DNA of 64,000 bases from contig NZ_WNJZ01000010.1 in NCBI RefSeq assembly GCF_024433635.1, positions 1 to 64,000 on the forward strand, written 5' to 3'. This DNA comes from Ruminococcus sp. zg-924. GTDB taxonomy: Bacteria > Bacillota > Clostridia > Oscillospirales > Acutalibacteraceae. Under the pieces are notes generated by a model. The model saw only the letters and a program-made list of their open reading frames with translations. It made no database searches and was not told the origin of the DNA. The position numbers were made by a program, and so were the translations under genes. Positions 26,115 to 35,125 of this stretch are shown here, one piece after another (within the stretch, counting starts at the first letter, position 1; each line of letters begins with the position of its first letter).

Positions 26115-27230
26115 TTACCTCAAAATTACATCGCAGATTTTGTCTGCTTCTTCAAGAGTTAAATCAGCGTACATTGGCAAGGTTAAAACACAATCAGCAG
26201 CGTGAGCTGATACAGGAACATCAGCGTTGCCGTATTTCTCAGCAAAGCAAGCAAATTTATTTGTTATCGGATAGAAATACTTTCTTGGAAAAATGTTTTC
26301 CGCTTCAAGCTTAGCTTTGATTTCGTCACGGTTCTCATTGTAACCGTCGAAAATAACCGGATAATATGCATAATTCCAAACAAGACCCTCTTCAGGCTTT
26401 ATTAACTTAATGCCCTTAACACCATCCAAACGCTCTGTGAAACGGTCACCAATGATTTTACGCTTTGCGATTTCCTCGTCTATATGACGAAGATTGCAGA
26501 TACCCATAACTGCTTCAAACTCATTCATACGTGCATTGGTACCTACATAATCAGCAGTTTCCTGACCGGTGAAACCGAAGTTAACAATATATTGCATTGC
26601 CTTGAATAGCTCAGGGTCTTTATATGTAACAAGTCCGCCTTCAATAGTATGGAACACCTTAGTGGCGTGTGTACTGAACATTGCTGCATCACCAAAGTTT
26701 GCTGAGCTTACACCATTCAAGGTTACACCAAAGGCATGAGCAGCGTCATAAACAACCTTAAGGTTATGCTTTTTTGCAATCTCATCAATCGCCCTGACAT
26801 CACAGAGGAAACCGTAAACATGTGTTGCTACAATTGCAACAGTTTTATCAGTTATGGCTGATTCAATCAATTCCGGATTGATTGTGTAGTTATCTTCTTT
26901 AACATCTACAAAAACAGGCTCAAGACCGTTGCGTACAATAGCTTCTGTTGTGGATATATGTGTGTACGCTGTTGTGATAACCTCGCCCTTAACACCATTC
27001 GGCATAGTCTTATTTAAATCAAGGCTCTGCAAAGCGACCTCCATTGCAACATGACCGTTAGCAAAAAGCCAAACATTATCACAACCCAGATATTTCTTAA
27101 GATTTTCTTCAAATTCTACAGAAGCGGTTCCTCTGTTGGACAGCCAGCGGCTTTCCCAAACAGGACGTAGAGCTTCTATATACTCTTCAAAAGGCGGCAT
27201 AGATGATTTAGTAACATTGATTCTGCTCAT
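26115..27230 (-). CDS. DegT/DnrJ/EryC1/StrS sugar aminotransferase
   Basis: The 371-residue PLP enzyme transaminates a keto-sugar nucleotide to an amino sugar. D162 with the DAAHAFG motif contacts the cofactor, and K191 in THATKVFHTIEGG is the Schiff-base lysine. The gene lies next to dTDP-sugar genes rfbC, tmk, rfbB and rfbA. The expected substrate is therefore a dTDP-4-keto-6-deoxyhexose (or a 3-keto form), giving a dTDP-amino-deoxysugar (inference). The ATG follows GAGGAGAT. Confidence 0.88.
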   Translation of the reverse strand: MSRINVTKSSMPPFEEYIEALRPVWESRWLSNRGTASVEFEENLKKYLGCDNVWLFANGHVAMEVALQSLDLNKTMPNGVKGEVITTAYTHISTTEAIVRNGLEPVFVDVKEDNYTINPELIESAITDKTVAIVATHVYGFLCDVRAIDEIAKKHNLKVVYDAAHAFGVTLNGVSSANFGDAAMFSTHATKVFHTIEGGLVTYKDPELFKAMQYIVNFGFTGQETADYVGTNARMNEFEAVMGICNLRHIDEEIAKRKIIGDRFTERLDGVKGIKLIKPEEGLVWNYAYYPVIFDGYNENRDEIKAKLEAENIFPRKYFYPITNKFACFAEKYGNADVPVSAHAADCVLTLPMYADLTLEEADKICDVILR

Positions 27231-27275
27231 TAAATTTATCTCCTCTGCACTGTTGAATTTATATGCTAATTAATT

Positions 27276-27830
27276 TTAGTAATTGAAATTGCAGTCGCTT
27301 TCCGCTAAGGAAGGAGCGTTCTGATCCTTTGGTGAAAGCACTGGATTGTCCTCTTTCCAGTCAACTCCGATTGCGGGTTCGTCAAACCTGATGTTCCTGT
27401 CTGATTCAGGTGCATACGGTGCGTCAACATAATACTGTATCTCACTGTATTCTGTTCTTGAAATTACTCCGTGAGCAAAACCTTTTGGCAGATAAAGCTG
27501 TTTCTTATTCTCTGCCGACAGCTCAACCATTACCCATTTCAGATATGTAGGAGAGCCTTTTCTCAAATCCACTGCAACATCATCGACTATGCCGCTGATG
27601 CATTTTACAAGCTTAGCCTGGGCGTGAGGTTCATTCTGAAAATGTAAGCCTCTGACAACGCCTTTTTTGAGGTTGATAATGTGATTTTCCTGCTTCACAT
27701 CAAGCTCAATTCCAACTTCCTTTAAGGATTTCCAACTGAAAGCTTCAAAAAATGCTCCCCTGTTATCTTCAAAAGTTTTTGGAGTAAGAATTAAAACTTC
27801 CGGCAAAGCTGTTTCTTCTACTGTGTACAT
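27276..27830 (-). CDS. rfbC: dTDP-4-dehydrorhamnose 3,5-epimerase family protein
   Basis: With the ATG at 27830 (5 nt after GAGGAGAG) the product has 184 residues, the usual RfbC length. It has the cupin pattern, with F-E-A-F near residue 28, VVRGLHFQ near 59 and AVDLRKGSPTY near 88. It epimerises the dTDP-4-keto-6-deoxyglucose made by RfbB. No rfbD reductase is present in the window. The epimerised sugar may therefore go to an aminotransferase or a reductase elsewhere, and rhamnose is not proven as product. Confidence 0.88.
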   Translation of the reverse strand: MYTVEETALPEVLILTPKTFEDNRGAFFEAFSWKSLKEVGIELDVKQENHIINLKKGVVRGLHFQNEPHAQAKLVKCISGIVDDVAVDLRKGSPTYLKWVMVELSAENKKQLYLPKGFAHGVISRTEYSEIQYYVDAPYAPESDRNIRFDEPAIGVDWKEDNPVLSPKDQNAPSLAESDCNFNY

Positions 27831-27841
27831 AAGCTCTCTCC

Positions 27842-28495
27842 TCAAATTTTACTTAAAACATCTTTGTGTATTTCTTCTATACTTCTCATACCGTTACCGC
27901 AGCAGCACTCAATTTCTTTCCAGCCAAGCTTTTTACTACAATAAGCGGCAGCCTTTCTGCTGCGATTCAAATAATCGAGATTTCCTTCGTGAATATCCTT
28001 TTTACTCTCATCACCTTTATATCTTCCGGTCATCAGCATTTGGCTTACTTCTGTGTCAACCTTGAGATAAATTACAGTATCAGGCGCAGGGATTCCGAGG
28101 GTTTCATACTCAAATATAAAAAGCCATTCAAGAAATCCGTCCCAAGCTTCCTTACAAAGCTTACTGCATTGATGAATAGCATTTGATGTTGTATAACGGT
28201 CAGCTACAATAACGCCGCCGTCTTCATAAAATTTTCCCCAATCCTTCTTATATGAAGCGTATCTGTCAACTGCGTAAAATGACGATGCTGCATAAGCATT
28301 TACATCATTAGGGTCTTTTCCGAATTCACCGTTCAAATACATTTTTACAAGTGCGGATGAGTCAGAATCATAATTCGGAAATGATACCTTTCTGACTTTT
28401 ATCCCCTGCTCCTCCAAGCATTTGCACAGCAGCTGAGCCTGAGTAGCCTTACCGCTGCCGTCCAAGCCTTCTATTACAATTAATTTACCTCTCAC
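27842..28495 (-). CDS. tmk: Thymidylate kinase
   Basis: The protein has about 217 residues. The P-loop GLDGSGKATQ lies near residue 11 and a DRY motif near residue 98, followed by a Lys/Arg-rich LID region (residues 150-170). It phosphorylates dTMP to dTDP. In this operon it sits between rfbB and rfbC, so it probably boosts dTTP for dTDP-sugar synthesis; the housekeeping tmk is normally elsewhere. I favour the GTG at 28495 as start, because AGGGGTGA is then 5 nt away. A GTG three codons upstream is possible. Confidence 0.85.
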   Translation of the reverse strand: MRGKLIVIEGLDGSGKATQAQLLCKCLEEQGIKVRKVSFPNYDSDSSALVKMYLNGEFGKDPNDVNAYAASSFYAVDRYASYKKDWGKFYEDGGVIVADRYTTSNAIHQCSKLCKEAWDGFLEWLFIFEYETLGIPAPDTVIYLKVDTEVSQMLMTGRYKGDESKKDIHEGNLDYLNRSRKAAAYCSKKLGWKEIECCCGNGMRSIEEIHKDVLSKI

Positions 28496-28538
28496 ACAGT
28501 TCACCCCTGAAGAAATTATGGATAATTAATCAGCTTGT

Positions 28539-29567
28539 TTACAGTGATTCTCTTGAGCCATACATCTGCTCATAGTAGTTCTGATACTCGCCACTGATGA
28601 TTGTTTCCCACCACTCACGGTTGTCAAGATACCACTGAATTGTCTTTTTTATACCGTCTGCAAACTTAGTTTCAGGCAACCAGCCAAGCTCATTATGAAT
28701 CTTTGTCGGGTCAATGGCATATCTCATATCGTGGCCTTTACGGTCTGTTACGTGTGTAATCAGGCTTTCCGGCTTATCTAATGCTTTGCAAATTAATTTA
28801 ACAATGTCGATATTCTTCATTTCATTGTGTCCGCCGATGTTATACACCTCGCCGATTCTGCCTTTGTGTATTACAAGGTCAATAGCCTTGCAATGGTCTT
28901 CAACATACAGCCAGTCACGAACATTTAAACCCTCTCCGTAAACAGGCAGCGGCTTATCGTTAAGACAGTTCGCAATCATAAGCGGAATAAGCTTCTCCGG
29001 AAAATGATACGGGCCGTAGTTATTGGAACAACGGCTTATGGAAACAGGAATGCCGTATGTTCTGTGATAAGCCAAAACAAGCAAATCAGCCGCAGCCTTT
29101 GAGCTGCTGTACGGAGAGCTTGTGTGTATTGGAGTTTCTTCAGTAAAGAACATATCAGGTCTATCCAGAGGTAAATCGCCATACACCTCATCTGTGCTTA
29201 CCTGATGGTATCTTGTGATTCCGTACTTTCTGCAAGCGTCCATCAAAGTTGCCGTTCCCATTATATTAGTCTGAAGGAAGATGCCGGGATCTTCAATTGA
29301 GCGGTCAACATGAGATTCAGCCGCAAAATTCACTACAATATCAGGATGCTCTTCTTCAAATAGCTTATAAACAGCCTGTCTGTCGCAAATATCAGCCCTT
29401 ACAAATCTGAAGTTCGGATTATCCATAACAGGGGCAAGTGTGCTAAGATTTCCTGCATAGGTCAGCTTATCAAGACAGACGATACGGTAATCCGGATACT
29501 TGCTAAGCATATGAAACACAAAATTACTCCCAATAAATCCGGCTCCACCGGTTACGATAATTGTCAT
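28539..29567 (-). CDS. rfbB: dTDP-glucose 4,6-dehydratase
   Basis: The 342-residue SDR enzyme has the NAD motif GGAGFIGS (7-14), the catalytic T125-D126-E127 triad (STDEVYG) and Y153xxxK157 (SPYSSSK). It makes dTDP-4-keto-6-deoxy-glucose, the branch point to rhamnose and many amino-deoxysugars. The start ATG follows GGAGGAAAG. It is 76 bases downstream of rfbA in the same direction. Confidence 0.95.
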   Translation of the reverse strand: MTIIVTGGAGFIGSNFVFHMLSKYPDYRIVCLDKLTYAGNLSTLAPVMDNPNFRFVRADICDRQAVYKLFEEEHPDIVVNFAAESHVDRSIEDPGIFLQTNIMGTATLMDACRKYGITRYHQVSTDEVYGDLPLDRPDMFFTEETPIHTSSPYSSSKAAADLLVLAYHRTYGIPVSISRCSNNYGPYHFPEKLIPLMIANCLNDKPLPVYGEGLNVRDWLYVEDHCKAIDLVIHKGRIGEVYNIGGHNEMKNIDIVKLICKALDKPESLITHVTDRKGHDMRYAIDPTKIHNELGWLPETKFADGIKKTIQWYLDNREWWETIISGEYQNYYEQMYGSRESL

Positions 29568-29643
29568 AATCTTTCCTCCACACCCCAGTGCGTGTATAAA
29601 ACATCATCTACTAACAATGCTTACTATTTTTGTACTGAAAAAC

Positions 29644-30528
29644 TTATTTAGGCATTCTGCCACTTGCAACAGCCATTAAATGCTTACCGTAATTTGATTT
29701 TCCATACATTGCCGCTGCATCAAGAAGCTGCTCCTTGCTTATCATATGCAACCTGTAAGCGACCTCCTCAGGTGCTGACACAACAACGCCCTGCATATTC
29801 TGAAGCATCTGAATAAAGCTTGCTGCTTCCATTAAATTATCCATAGTTCCAGTATCAAGCCATGAGAACCCTCTGCCCAGAACATCGCAGTCAAGCTCAT
29901 CTTTTTCAAGGTACATTTTATTTAGAGTAGTAATTTCAAGCTCGCCTCTTGCCGACGGCTTTACCTGCTTAGCCATCTCGCTCACGCCTGACGGATAAAA
30001 ATATAAGCCTGTTACAGCGTAATTACTTTTCGGTTGTGATGGTTTCTCCTCAAGGGAAAGAACCTTATTGTTCCTGTCAAACTCAACAACACCAAAGCTG
30101 TGAGGGTCTTCTATATAAAAGCCAAAAACAGTTGCTCTGCCTTCTTCTGCGTGTTTTACGGCACATTTTAATTTTTTACCCAATCCGTTGCCGTAAAAAA
30201 TATTGTCACCGAGAATAAGGGCACAAGGCTCGTCCCCTATAAACTCCTCACCAATGATAAATGCCTGTGCCAAACCATCCGGTGACGGCTGAACTGCATA
30301 AGCAAGATTTATACCGAACTGATGTCCGTCACCCAAAAGCTGTTCAAATCTTGAGGTATCATCCGGTGTTGAGATAATTAAAATATCTCTGATGCCGGCA
30401 AGCATTAATGTGGACAACGGATAATAAATCATCGGTTTGTCATAAACCGGCAGCAATTGCTTTGACGTTACCTTTGTCAAAGGATATAATCTTGTTCCGG
30501 AGCCTCCGGCTAAAATAATACCTTTCAT
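29644..30528 (-). CDS. rfbA: Glucose-1-phosphate thymidylyltransferase
   Basis: The 294-residue nucleotidyltransferase has the motif [13 protein letters not shown] at residues 6-18, and [16 protein letters not shown] follows. It makes dTDP-glucose from dTTP and glucose-1-phosphate. Length and full-length similarity to RfbA are clear. It is the first dTDP-sugar gene after the regulatory phosphatase gene, from which it is separated by 15 bases. Confidence 0.95.
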   Translation of the reverse strand: MKGIILAGGSGTRLYPLTKVTSKQLLPVYDKPMIYYPLSTLMLAGIRDILIISTPDDTSRFEQLLGDGHQFGINLAYAVQPSPDGLAQAFIIGEEFIGDEPCALILGDNIFYGNGLGKKLKCAVKHAEEGRATVFGFYIEDPHSFGVVEFDRNNKVLSLEEKPSQPKSNYAVTGLYFYPSGVSEMAKQVKPSARGELEITTLNKMYLEKDELDCDVLGRGFSWLDTGTMDNLMEAASFIQMLQNMQGVVVSAPEEVAYRLHMISKEQLLDAAAMYGKSNYGKHLMAVASGRMPK

Positions 30529-30543
30529 TTCGCTGTTGTCTCC

Positions 30544-31299
30544 TTATCTCCATACCCCGAAAAATTTCTTCGGCTTTTTCACAACCGGCAAATCTATATA
30601 TCTGCCGTTAAACACATCCTCGCTATTTTTATCAAGCCATCGTATATATTGACCGCCAAGCTTGTTTTCGACAACACTCATAGCCTGTTTTATGTTCGGA
30701 GGACGCTTTGTCATAGAATGTGTATCGCTTGAAATAAGCTGTGCAAGCTCCCATCTGAGATACTTCATCGCCATTGCAGTGCGCTCATTATCCTTGAGTA
30801 TTGCACCTGTGTTAACCTGCGCAAGACACCCCTGCATAACTAACTCATACAGAACCGTCGGATCCTCCGCCAAATAAGGATAACGCTCAACATGCGCTAA
30901 AATCGGAATATACCCTCTGTTCAAAAGTGCTCTTAATGTATGCGTAAGTCCGTAGGGTCGTGCTGTTACAGGTAATTCAATAAGTATATAATTTGTTCCC
31001 TCAATGCACAGTGGGTCTAACTCCTCTTCGTTGAGTCTTACAGAGAAGTAAACCTCTGCGCCTGATTTTACTTGTATATCCAAGTCAATAAATTCCTGCG
31101 AGGCACTCAAAAGCTCAAGACTCTTTTCACGGCGGTTACAGAAGGTTTTAATATCTGTGCGTTCAAAGTTGAAATGCGGAGTGAACACCACTGAACGTAT
31201 TCTCTGCTTGCGGTGCGCACTTAACAGCTCGATTGATTCCTCAACCGTCTGTGCACCGTCATCTATGCCGGGCAGAATGTGACAATGCAAATCAACCAT
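30544..31299 (-). CDS. PHP-type tyrosine-protein phosphatase (CpsB/YwqE-like)
   Basis: The 251-residue PHP-fold metal-dependent phosphatase has H5-C-H7 (DLHCHILPGIDDG) and further metal ligands in VVFTPHF near residue 38 and a late ISSDTHS near 190. It dephosphorylates the tyrosine cluster of the BY-kinase encoded 3 bases upstream, so it controls polymer length and output. The start ATG follows GAGGGT. Confidence 0.9.
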   Translation of the reverse strand: MVDLHCHILPGIDDGAQTVEESIELLSAHRKQRIRSVVFTPHFNFERTDIKTFCNRREKSLELLSASQEFIDLDIQVKSGAEVYFSVRLNEEELDPLCIEGTNYILIELPVTARPYGLTHTLRALLNRGYIPILAHVERYPYLAEDPTVLYELVMQGCLAQVNTGAILKDNERTAMAMKYLRWELAQLISSDTHSMTKRPPNIKQAMSVVENKLGGQYIRWLDKNSEDVFNGRYIDLPVVKKPKKFFGVWR

Positions 31300-31301
31300 T
31301 T

Positions 31302-32066
31302 TTATTTACCCTCGCTGCTTTTGTGAACGTCACCGTTGTCGCCCCGCTGACTATCATAATAATAATAGTTATAGTTATAGCCGGGATACGAGCCGGTTTT
31401 CTCGCTGAATTCGCTGTAAATTGCGCCGAAAATCTTTACACCTGCATTTTCAAGGTTTTTCTTCGCCTTTAATACAACATTTTTATCAGTTGCATTGTGC
31501 TTTACAACAAGCACTGCGCCGTCCATATATCTGCCAAGAGCCGCAGCATCTGTAACAACAAAAACAGGCGGTGTATCGTAGATTATATAGTCATATTCCT
31601 TCTCCAGCTCATCTACAACCTCCTTCATCTTTGGGCTCGCCAAAAGCTCAGACGGATTCGGCGGTGTTGCACCGGCAAAGATTATACCCAAATCTCTGTC
31701 ACGAACCTTTCTGATTACGTCGTGAAGCTCAACCTGTCCGGTAAGGATATTTGTAAGTCCGCTTGTCTTTCTTTGAGCATCAAAATAGCGGTGAATTGTC
31801 GGGCGGCGAAGGTCACACTCAACAAAGCAGACCTTTTTTCCGTAACCTGCCAACGTCAGGGCAAGGTTCAAGGCTGCGTTTGTTTTGCCCTCATTTGCAA
31901 GGGAGGAGGTTATCATAATGTTCTTGCACTTTTCAGCTACTGTTATGAATTCAAGGTTTGTGCTGAGCATCTTATATGCCTCGACAAACTGAAACGGTGC
32001 ATTTTTATTTGCCACACTGTAAAACTTTTTTACAATTGGCTTTTCCTTGTGCTTAAATATGCTCAT
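31302..32066 (-). CDS. Bacterial tyrosine kinase (CpsD/YwqD-like BY-kinase)
   Basis: The 254-residue cytoplasmic BY-kinase has Walker A with K61 (SSLANEGKTN), a Walker A' motif near VECDLRRP (82-89) and a C-terminal tyrosine cluster (YNYNYYYYD near 235), which is the autophosphorylation tail. It works with the membrane activator Wzz/CpsC encoded directly upstream, whose stop codon overlaps its start by 4 bases. Phosphorylation state sets polymer length; the adjacent PHP phosphatase reverses it. Confidence 0.92.
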   Translation of the reverse strand: MSIFKHKEKPIVKKFYSVANKNAPFQFVEAYKMLSTNLEFITVAEKCKNIMITSSLANEGKTNAALNLALTLAGYGKKVCFVECDLRRPTIHRYFDAQRKTSGLTNILTGQVELHDVIRKVRDRDLGIIFAGATPPNPSELLASPKMKEVVDELEKEYDYIIYDTPPVFVVTDAAALGRYMDGAVLVVKHNATDKNVVLKAKKNLENAGVKIFGAIYSEFSEKTGSYPGYNYNYYYYDSQRGDNGDVHKSSEGK

Positions 32067-32779
32067 CTTGCAAACTCCTTTTCGTCAATCTCAGGAATGA
32101 TTCCGAGCAAAGGAACTCCCAATGTATTTGTAATATCGTTTTCTGTCTTAAACGTGTTTCTGAAGAATGTCTTAATAAACACAAAAGCAAGCGTAATCAC
32201 AAGACCAATAAGTGCGCCAATTATAGCGTTCTTTTTCAAACTTGGGCTTACAGGGTTTCCGTTGTTTGAAATTCTTGCTTCGCTTATTACTTTAACGGAG
32301 CCTGCGTCAACCTTATCTTGAATTATCGGCGGAGCCACCTTAACAACATCGGCAATAACTTCCTTTGCAAACTCAGCGTCAGTACTGCGCATTTTTATGC
32401 TGATAACCTGCGTTTGATCAATACAGGAAACAGAAATTGCTTTATAAAGCTGCTCATATGTCATGCTGAGCTTTAGGTCATCAATTACTTGCTGTAAAAC
32501 GGTGTCAGATTTGATTATGATTGAATACACCTCGGCAAGGTTCTGAGCCGCTACAATTTCAGCAGAGTTTACCGCCTGTGTATCATTTTTCTTGTTATTA
32601 ACAATCAGCATAGCATCAGCTTCATACTGCTTTGGTATGAAAATCATTGAGCCAAAAAACGATATTGCACCTGCTATTACTGTAACAAGAACAAGCGGAA
32701 TAATGTTTTTCCTAATAATCTCAAATATAAATCTGAGGTCTATTTCTTTTTCGCTATGTTGTTCTTTTACTTCATCCAT
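32063..32779 (-). CDS. Wzz/CpsC chain-length regulator and BY-kinase activator
   Basis: The start is the ATG at 32779, 7 nt after TAAGGAG; in-frame upstream codons (to 32830) have no good ribosome binding site. The protein has 238 residues with two membrane helices (about 23-44 and 190-212) that flank an extracellular domain. The family RxxxDAxFA-like segment reads RSTDAEFAKE. It controls chain length and activates the kinase encoded next. It is the first gene of the operon, 55 bases after a strong promoter. Confidence 0.85.
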   Translation of the reverse strand: MDEVKEQHSEKEIDLRFIFEIIRKNIIPLVLVTVIAGAISFFGSMIFIPKQYEADAMLIVNNKKNDTQAVNSAEIVAAQNLAEVYSIIIKSDTVLQQVIDDLKLSMTYEQLYKAISVSCIDQTQVISIKMRSTDAEFAKEVIADVVKVAPPIIQDKVDAGSVKVISEARISNNGNPVSPSLKKNAIIGALIGLVITLAFVFIKTFFRNTFKTENDITNTLGVPLLGIIPEIDEKEFAR

Positions 32780-32842
32780 TGCCATTCTCCTTAGTATTTT
32801 TGTTCGAAAATTTATAACATAGTTACCCAAGTTTACTCTAAT

Positions 32843-32871
32843 ATATTAACCTATTTTTATCTTAATGTCAA
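32843..32871 (-). promoter_or_regulatory. Promoter of the surface-polymer operon
   Basis: TTGACA (32871-32866) and TAATAT (32848-32843) on the minus strand have a 17-bp spacer, and the first gene starts about 60 bases downstream. It can drive the whole 22-kb unit to 10884, because no strong terminator is visible inside. Nothing else is seen between 32872 and 33008. Confidence 0.7.
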
Positions 32872-33008
32872 CAAATCACGACTGCTTTCACTCATTTTTT
32901 ACTTGCATAACAGGTAGAATTTTCTTTTGTAAAGAACTATTTTTTATTGGCAAAATATTCAATTAGAAAGATATGGATATTTTCTCTCTTGCAGTTACAT
33001 TTTATACC

Positions 33009-33058
33009 AAAAAAGCCGGTTGCTTTCAACTTATAAATTATGAAAGCAACCGACTTTA
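33009..33058 (-). terminator. Terminator of the dockerin-protein gene
   Basis: A perfect 12-bp stem (CGGTTGCTTTCA, 33017-33028, with 33041-33052) and a 12-nt loop are followed on the minus strand by a T-run. It lies 40 bases after the stop codon at 33096. Confidence 0.85.
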
Positions 33059-33095
33059 ATTTAACTTAAAGGCAACATCTTGTGCATAAGTATTA

Positions 33096-34739
33096 TTATG
33101 GAGCAACTTTAATAACTACATATAGTTTTATATTATCATCTGAAGTCATACCTGTAATTTGTGTGATTGAGTTACTCATTGTTCCCCAACCGTTAGAATC
33201 AATTCCGCCGTCAAGACCTGAATGCCAGAAATTGACGCTTTTCCCCTTATATGTGGCAGGATAATAAATACCAACATGGTGCAAGGAACTTGACAGATTT
33301 TCAGCTGCCTTACCGTTGTATGTTCTGTTTGAGAACTGCCAGATAATGTCGCCTTTTTCAAGAACACCGGACTGAAGCATTGCGTCTTTTGACTTATAGT
33401 AATATCTCTTTACCTGCTGTTGCGAATACATCTCATACCAGCTTATGCCGTCTGATTTATCAAGCGTAGGTATTTTTACGCCGGTTGGCGAATAGTATTG
33501 ACATTTTTTTGAGTTATGTAAGCCTGCGAAATAGCCGTCGCTGTTTGTTGCTGAATTGTCACCCTTGCCGTAAGTACAGGCGGCATACAAAGTATGCCAT
33601 ACAAAGCCCGTATTGCTCATTTTGCAATCTCCAACAGCATCATTGTGACCAAAAGCTTTACCTTTCAGTGCGTTGGGTACACGGCAATCAGCTCCTGCAT
33701 ACGGCGTTCCTATATAATAATCAGGCTTTGAGCTGTCAAAATCGTGATTATCAAGCCAGCTAAGGTAATAGCTAAATTTAAAGCCAAGCACCTCTGACAA
33801 GCTTTTTGTTCCTCTTTTCATACCATTAACGATATTATCTTCAGTTATCGGCGCAGGCAGGTTTAAATTTGTAACCGTTACTGTGCAGGTTGCACTTTTT
33901 CCGTTATATGTTGTTGCTGTTATCTTTGCTGTACCGGCTTTCTTTGCCGTTACCAAACCGCCCGAAGAATTAACTGACGCAACACTTGTGTTGTTGCTTT
34001 TATATTTTACGTTTGCTCCCTCGCCAATTGGGAAAGATGTGTCAAGATAGTAGCTTTCGCCGAGGTTAAGGTTCAGCAGAATTCTGTTTAGAGTAATGCT
34101 TGTAGGCGCTTTTTTTACAGTTACCGTGCAAGAGGCTGTTGCACCATTTGCAGTTTTTATTGTAACAACGGCTTTTCCGACACTTTTTGCACTCAACACC
34201 CCGCCTCTTAAAGTTACTGTTACAACAGACGTATTGTCGCTTGAATAAACAGCGGTTGTCAGATTCGTTCCGGTTGGCGAGGATTTTATAAGCGTATAGC
34301 TCTCACCCACTCCAAGCGTTAGGGCGGATTTATTAAGCGTAACCGTGTCGGAGCCAACAGATGAAATTGCTTTGCCGATACCCGTTATTGCTATTGGTAT
34401 TTGCAAAGCATATTTTTGTATATACAGACTGTCAAGAAGATTAACCTTGCCGTTTCTGTCAACGTCGGCGCAAATCTTTTGGCTGTCTGATATCCCAATT
34501 ATCGAAAGTGAATTTTTCTGAACCTCTATGGCATCACGAAGCGTTACATTGCCGTCTGAGTTTACGTCACCGAGTATAGGCGTACTTTTCTCTGCCGCTG
34601 ACTGAACATTGTTATTTGTTTCAAGCGTTTCCTGTTTAACTGCACCTGCCGAAATTGCTGAAAGCGTCATCAAGCTTGCTATGCATACACACAAAACCGA
34701 CCTTGCTTTTATCCATGTAGTCCTGTTTTTCTTTTTCAT
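33096..34739 (-). CDS. Secreted dockerin/Big_2/NlpC-like cysteine peptidase
   Basis: The protein has 547 residues from the ATG at 34739. A signal peptide (residues 1-35) comes first. A type I dockerin (about 52-112) has two Ca-binding loops, GDVNSDGNVTLRDA and ADVDRNGKVNLLDS. Two Big_2 Ig-like domains (about 130-205 and 210-290) follow. The C-terminal domain (about 300-547) looks like an NlpC/P60-type peptidase: Cys in VGDCKMSNTGFVWH near 395 and His in SLHHVGIYY near 488. A dockerin on a cell-wall-hydrolase-like enzyme suggests anchoring to a scaffoldin or cell surface. It has its own consensus promoter and a 250-nt leader. Confidence 0.8.
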   Translation of the reverse strand: MKKKNRTTWIKARSVLCVCIASLMTLSAISAGAVKQETLETNNNVQSAAEKSTPILGDVNSDGNVTLRDAIEVQKNSLSIIGISDSQKICADVDRNGKVNLLDSLYIQKYALQIPIAITGIGKAISSVGSDTVTLNKSALTLGVGESYTLIKSSPTGTNLTTAVYSSDNTSVVTVTLRGGVLSAKSVGKAVVTIKTANGATASCTVTVKKAPTSITLNRILLNLNLGESYYLDTSFPIGEGANVKYKSNNTSVASVNSSGGLVTAKKAGTAKITATTYNGKSATCTVTVTNLNLPAPITEDNIVNGMKRGTKSLSEVLGFKFSYYLSWLDNHDFDSSKPDYYIGTPYAGADCRVPNALKGKAFGHNDAVGDCKMSNTGFVWHTLYAACTYGKGDNSATNSDGYFAGLHNSKKCQYYSPTGVKIPTLDKSDGISWYEMYSQQQVKRYYYKSKDAMLQSGVLEKGDIIWQFSNRTYNGKAAENLSSSLHHVGIYYPATYKGKSVNFWHSGLDGGIDSNGWGTMSNSITQITGMTSDDNIKLYVVIKVAP

Positions 34740-34990
34740 AATCCGCACCAATTTTCAGAATATATCCTATTAAGAAAGCAGGTAATGAATTAACATTTCA
34801 CCTGCTTTTTTGATTATAACTATCTTATAAGGAATTTATACTATTGTAATTTTATTATGTTACATAGTTTATTTGTAATTTGTGAAGTCTTATCAATTGC
34901 TTTCCTAAGAAACAGCAAAAATGACAATTACATAAATCGGAATTATAATCCGACAATCACCGTGAACTCCAATTTAACATTCAGTTTTAC
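34740..34990 (-). promoter_or_regulatory. Structured leader of the dockerin gene, no gene seen
   Basis: The transcript from the promoter at 34997-35025 would carry a leader of about 250 nt. It contains a small hairpin TCGGA-(7)-TCCGA (minus strand, about 34938-34954). Close to the gene there is a larger terminator-like hairpin: AAGCAGGT paired with ACCTGCTT, arms at 34800-34807 and 34776-34783, plus AATG/CATT inside. An attenuator or riboswitch is possible, but I match it to no known class. Confidence 0.45.
34776..34807. terminator. Terminator-like hairpin in the leader
   Basis: The 8-bp stem (AAGCAGGT/ACCTGCTT), extended by AATG/CATT with a bulge, has a T-rich tract on both sides. On the plus strand the T-run is stronger (CTTTTTTG). 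It may end a transcript on either strand, or act as an attenuator of the dockerin gene. Confidence 0.5.
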
Positions 34991-34996
34991 TTTTTT

Positions 34997-35025
34997 ATTA
35001 TAAGCTTTCATCATCACTGTGTCAA
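34997..35025 (-). promoter_or_regulatory. Perfect-consensus promoter of the dockerin gene
   Basis: TTGACA (35025-35020) and TATAAT (35002-34997), minus strand, with a 17-bp spacer. Both hexamers are fully consensus. Confidence 0.85.
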
Positions 35026-35125
35026 GATAGGCAAAATCAAAACACATACATCAGATCGTAACAAACCTCGGCGACAAAATCAGCGATATAATTTATTTAT
35101 GAAATGTCGCCTGCAATGCAACAAA

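Noticed and set aside
31497-32321. A 274-codon plus-strand ORF opposite the BY-kinase and Wzz genes
   Set aside because: It is antisense to well-supported genes and its translation has no recognisable family; it is a shadow of codon bias.
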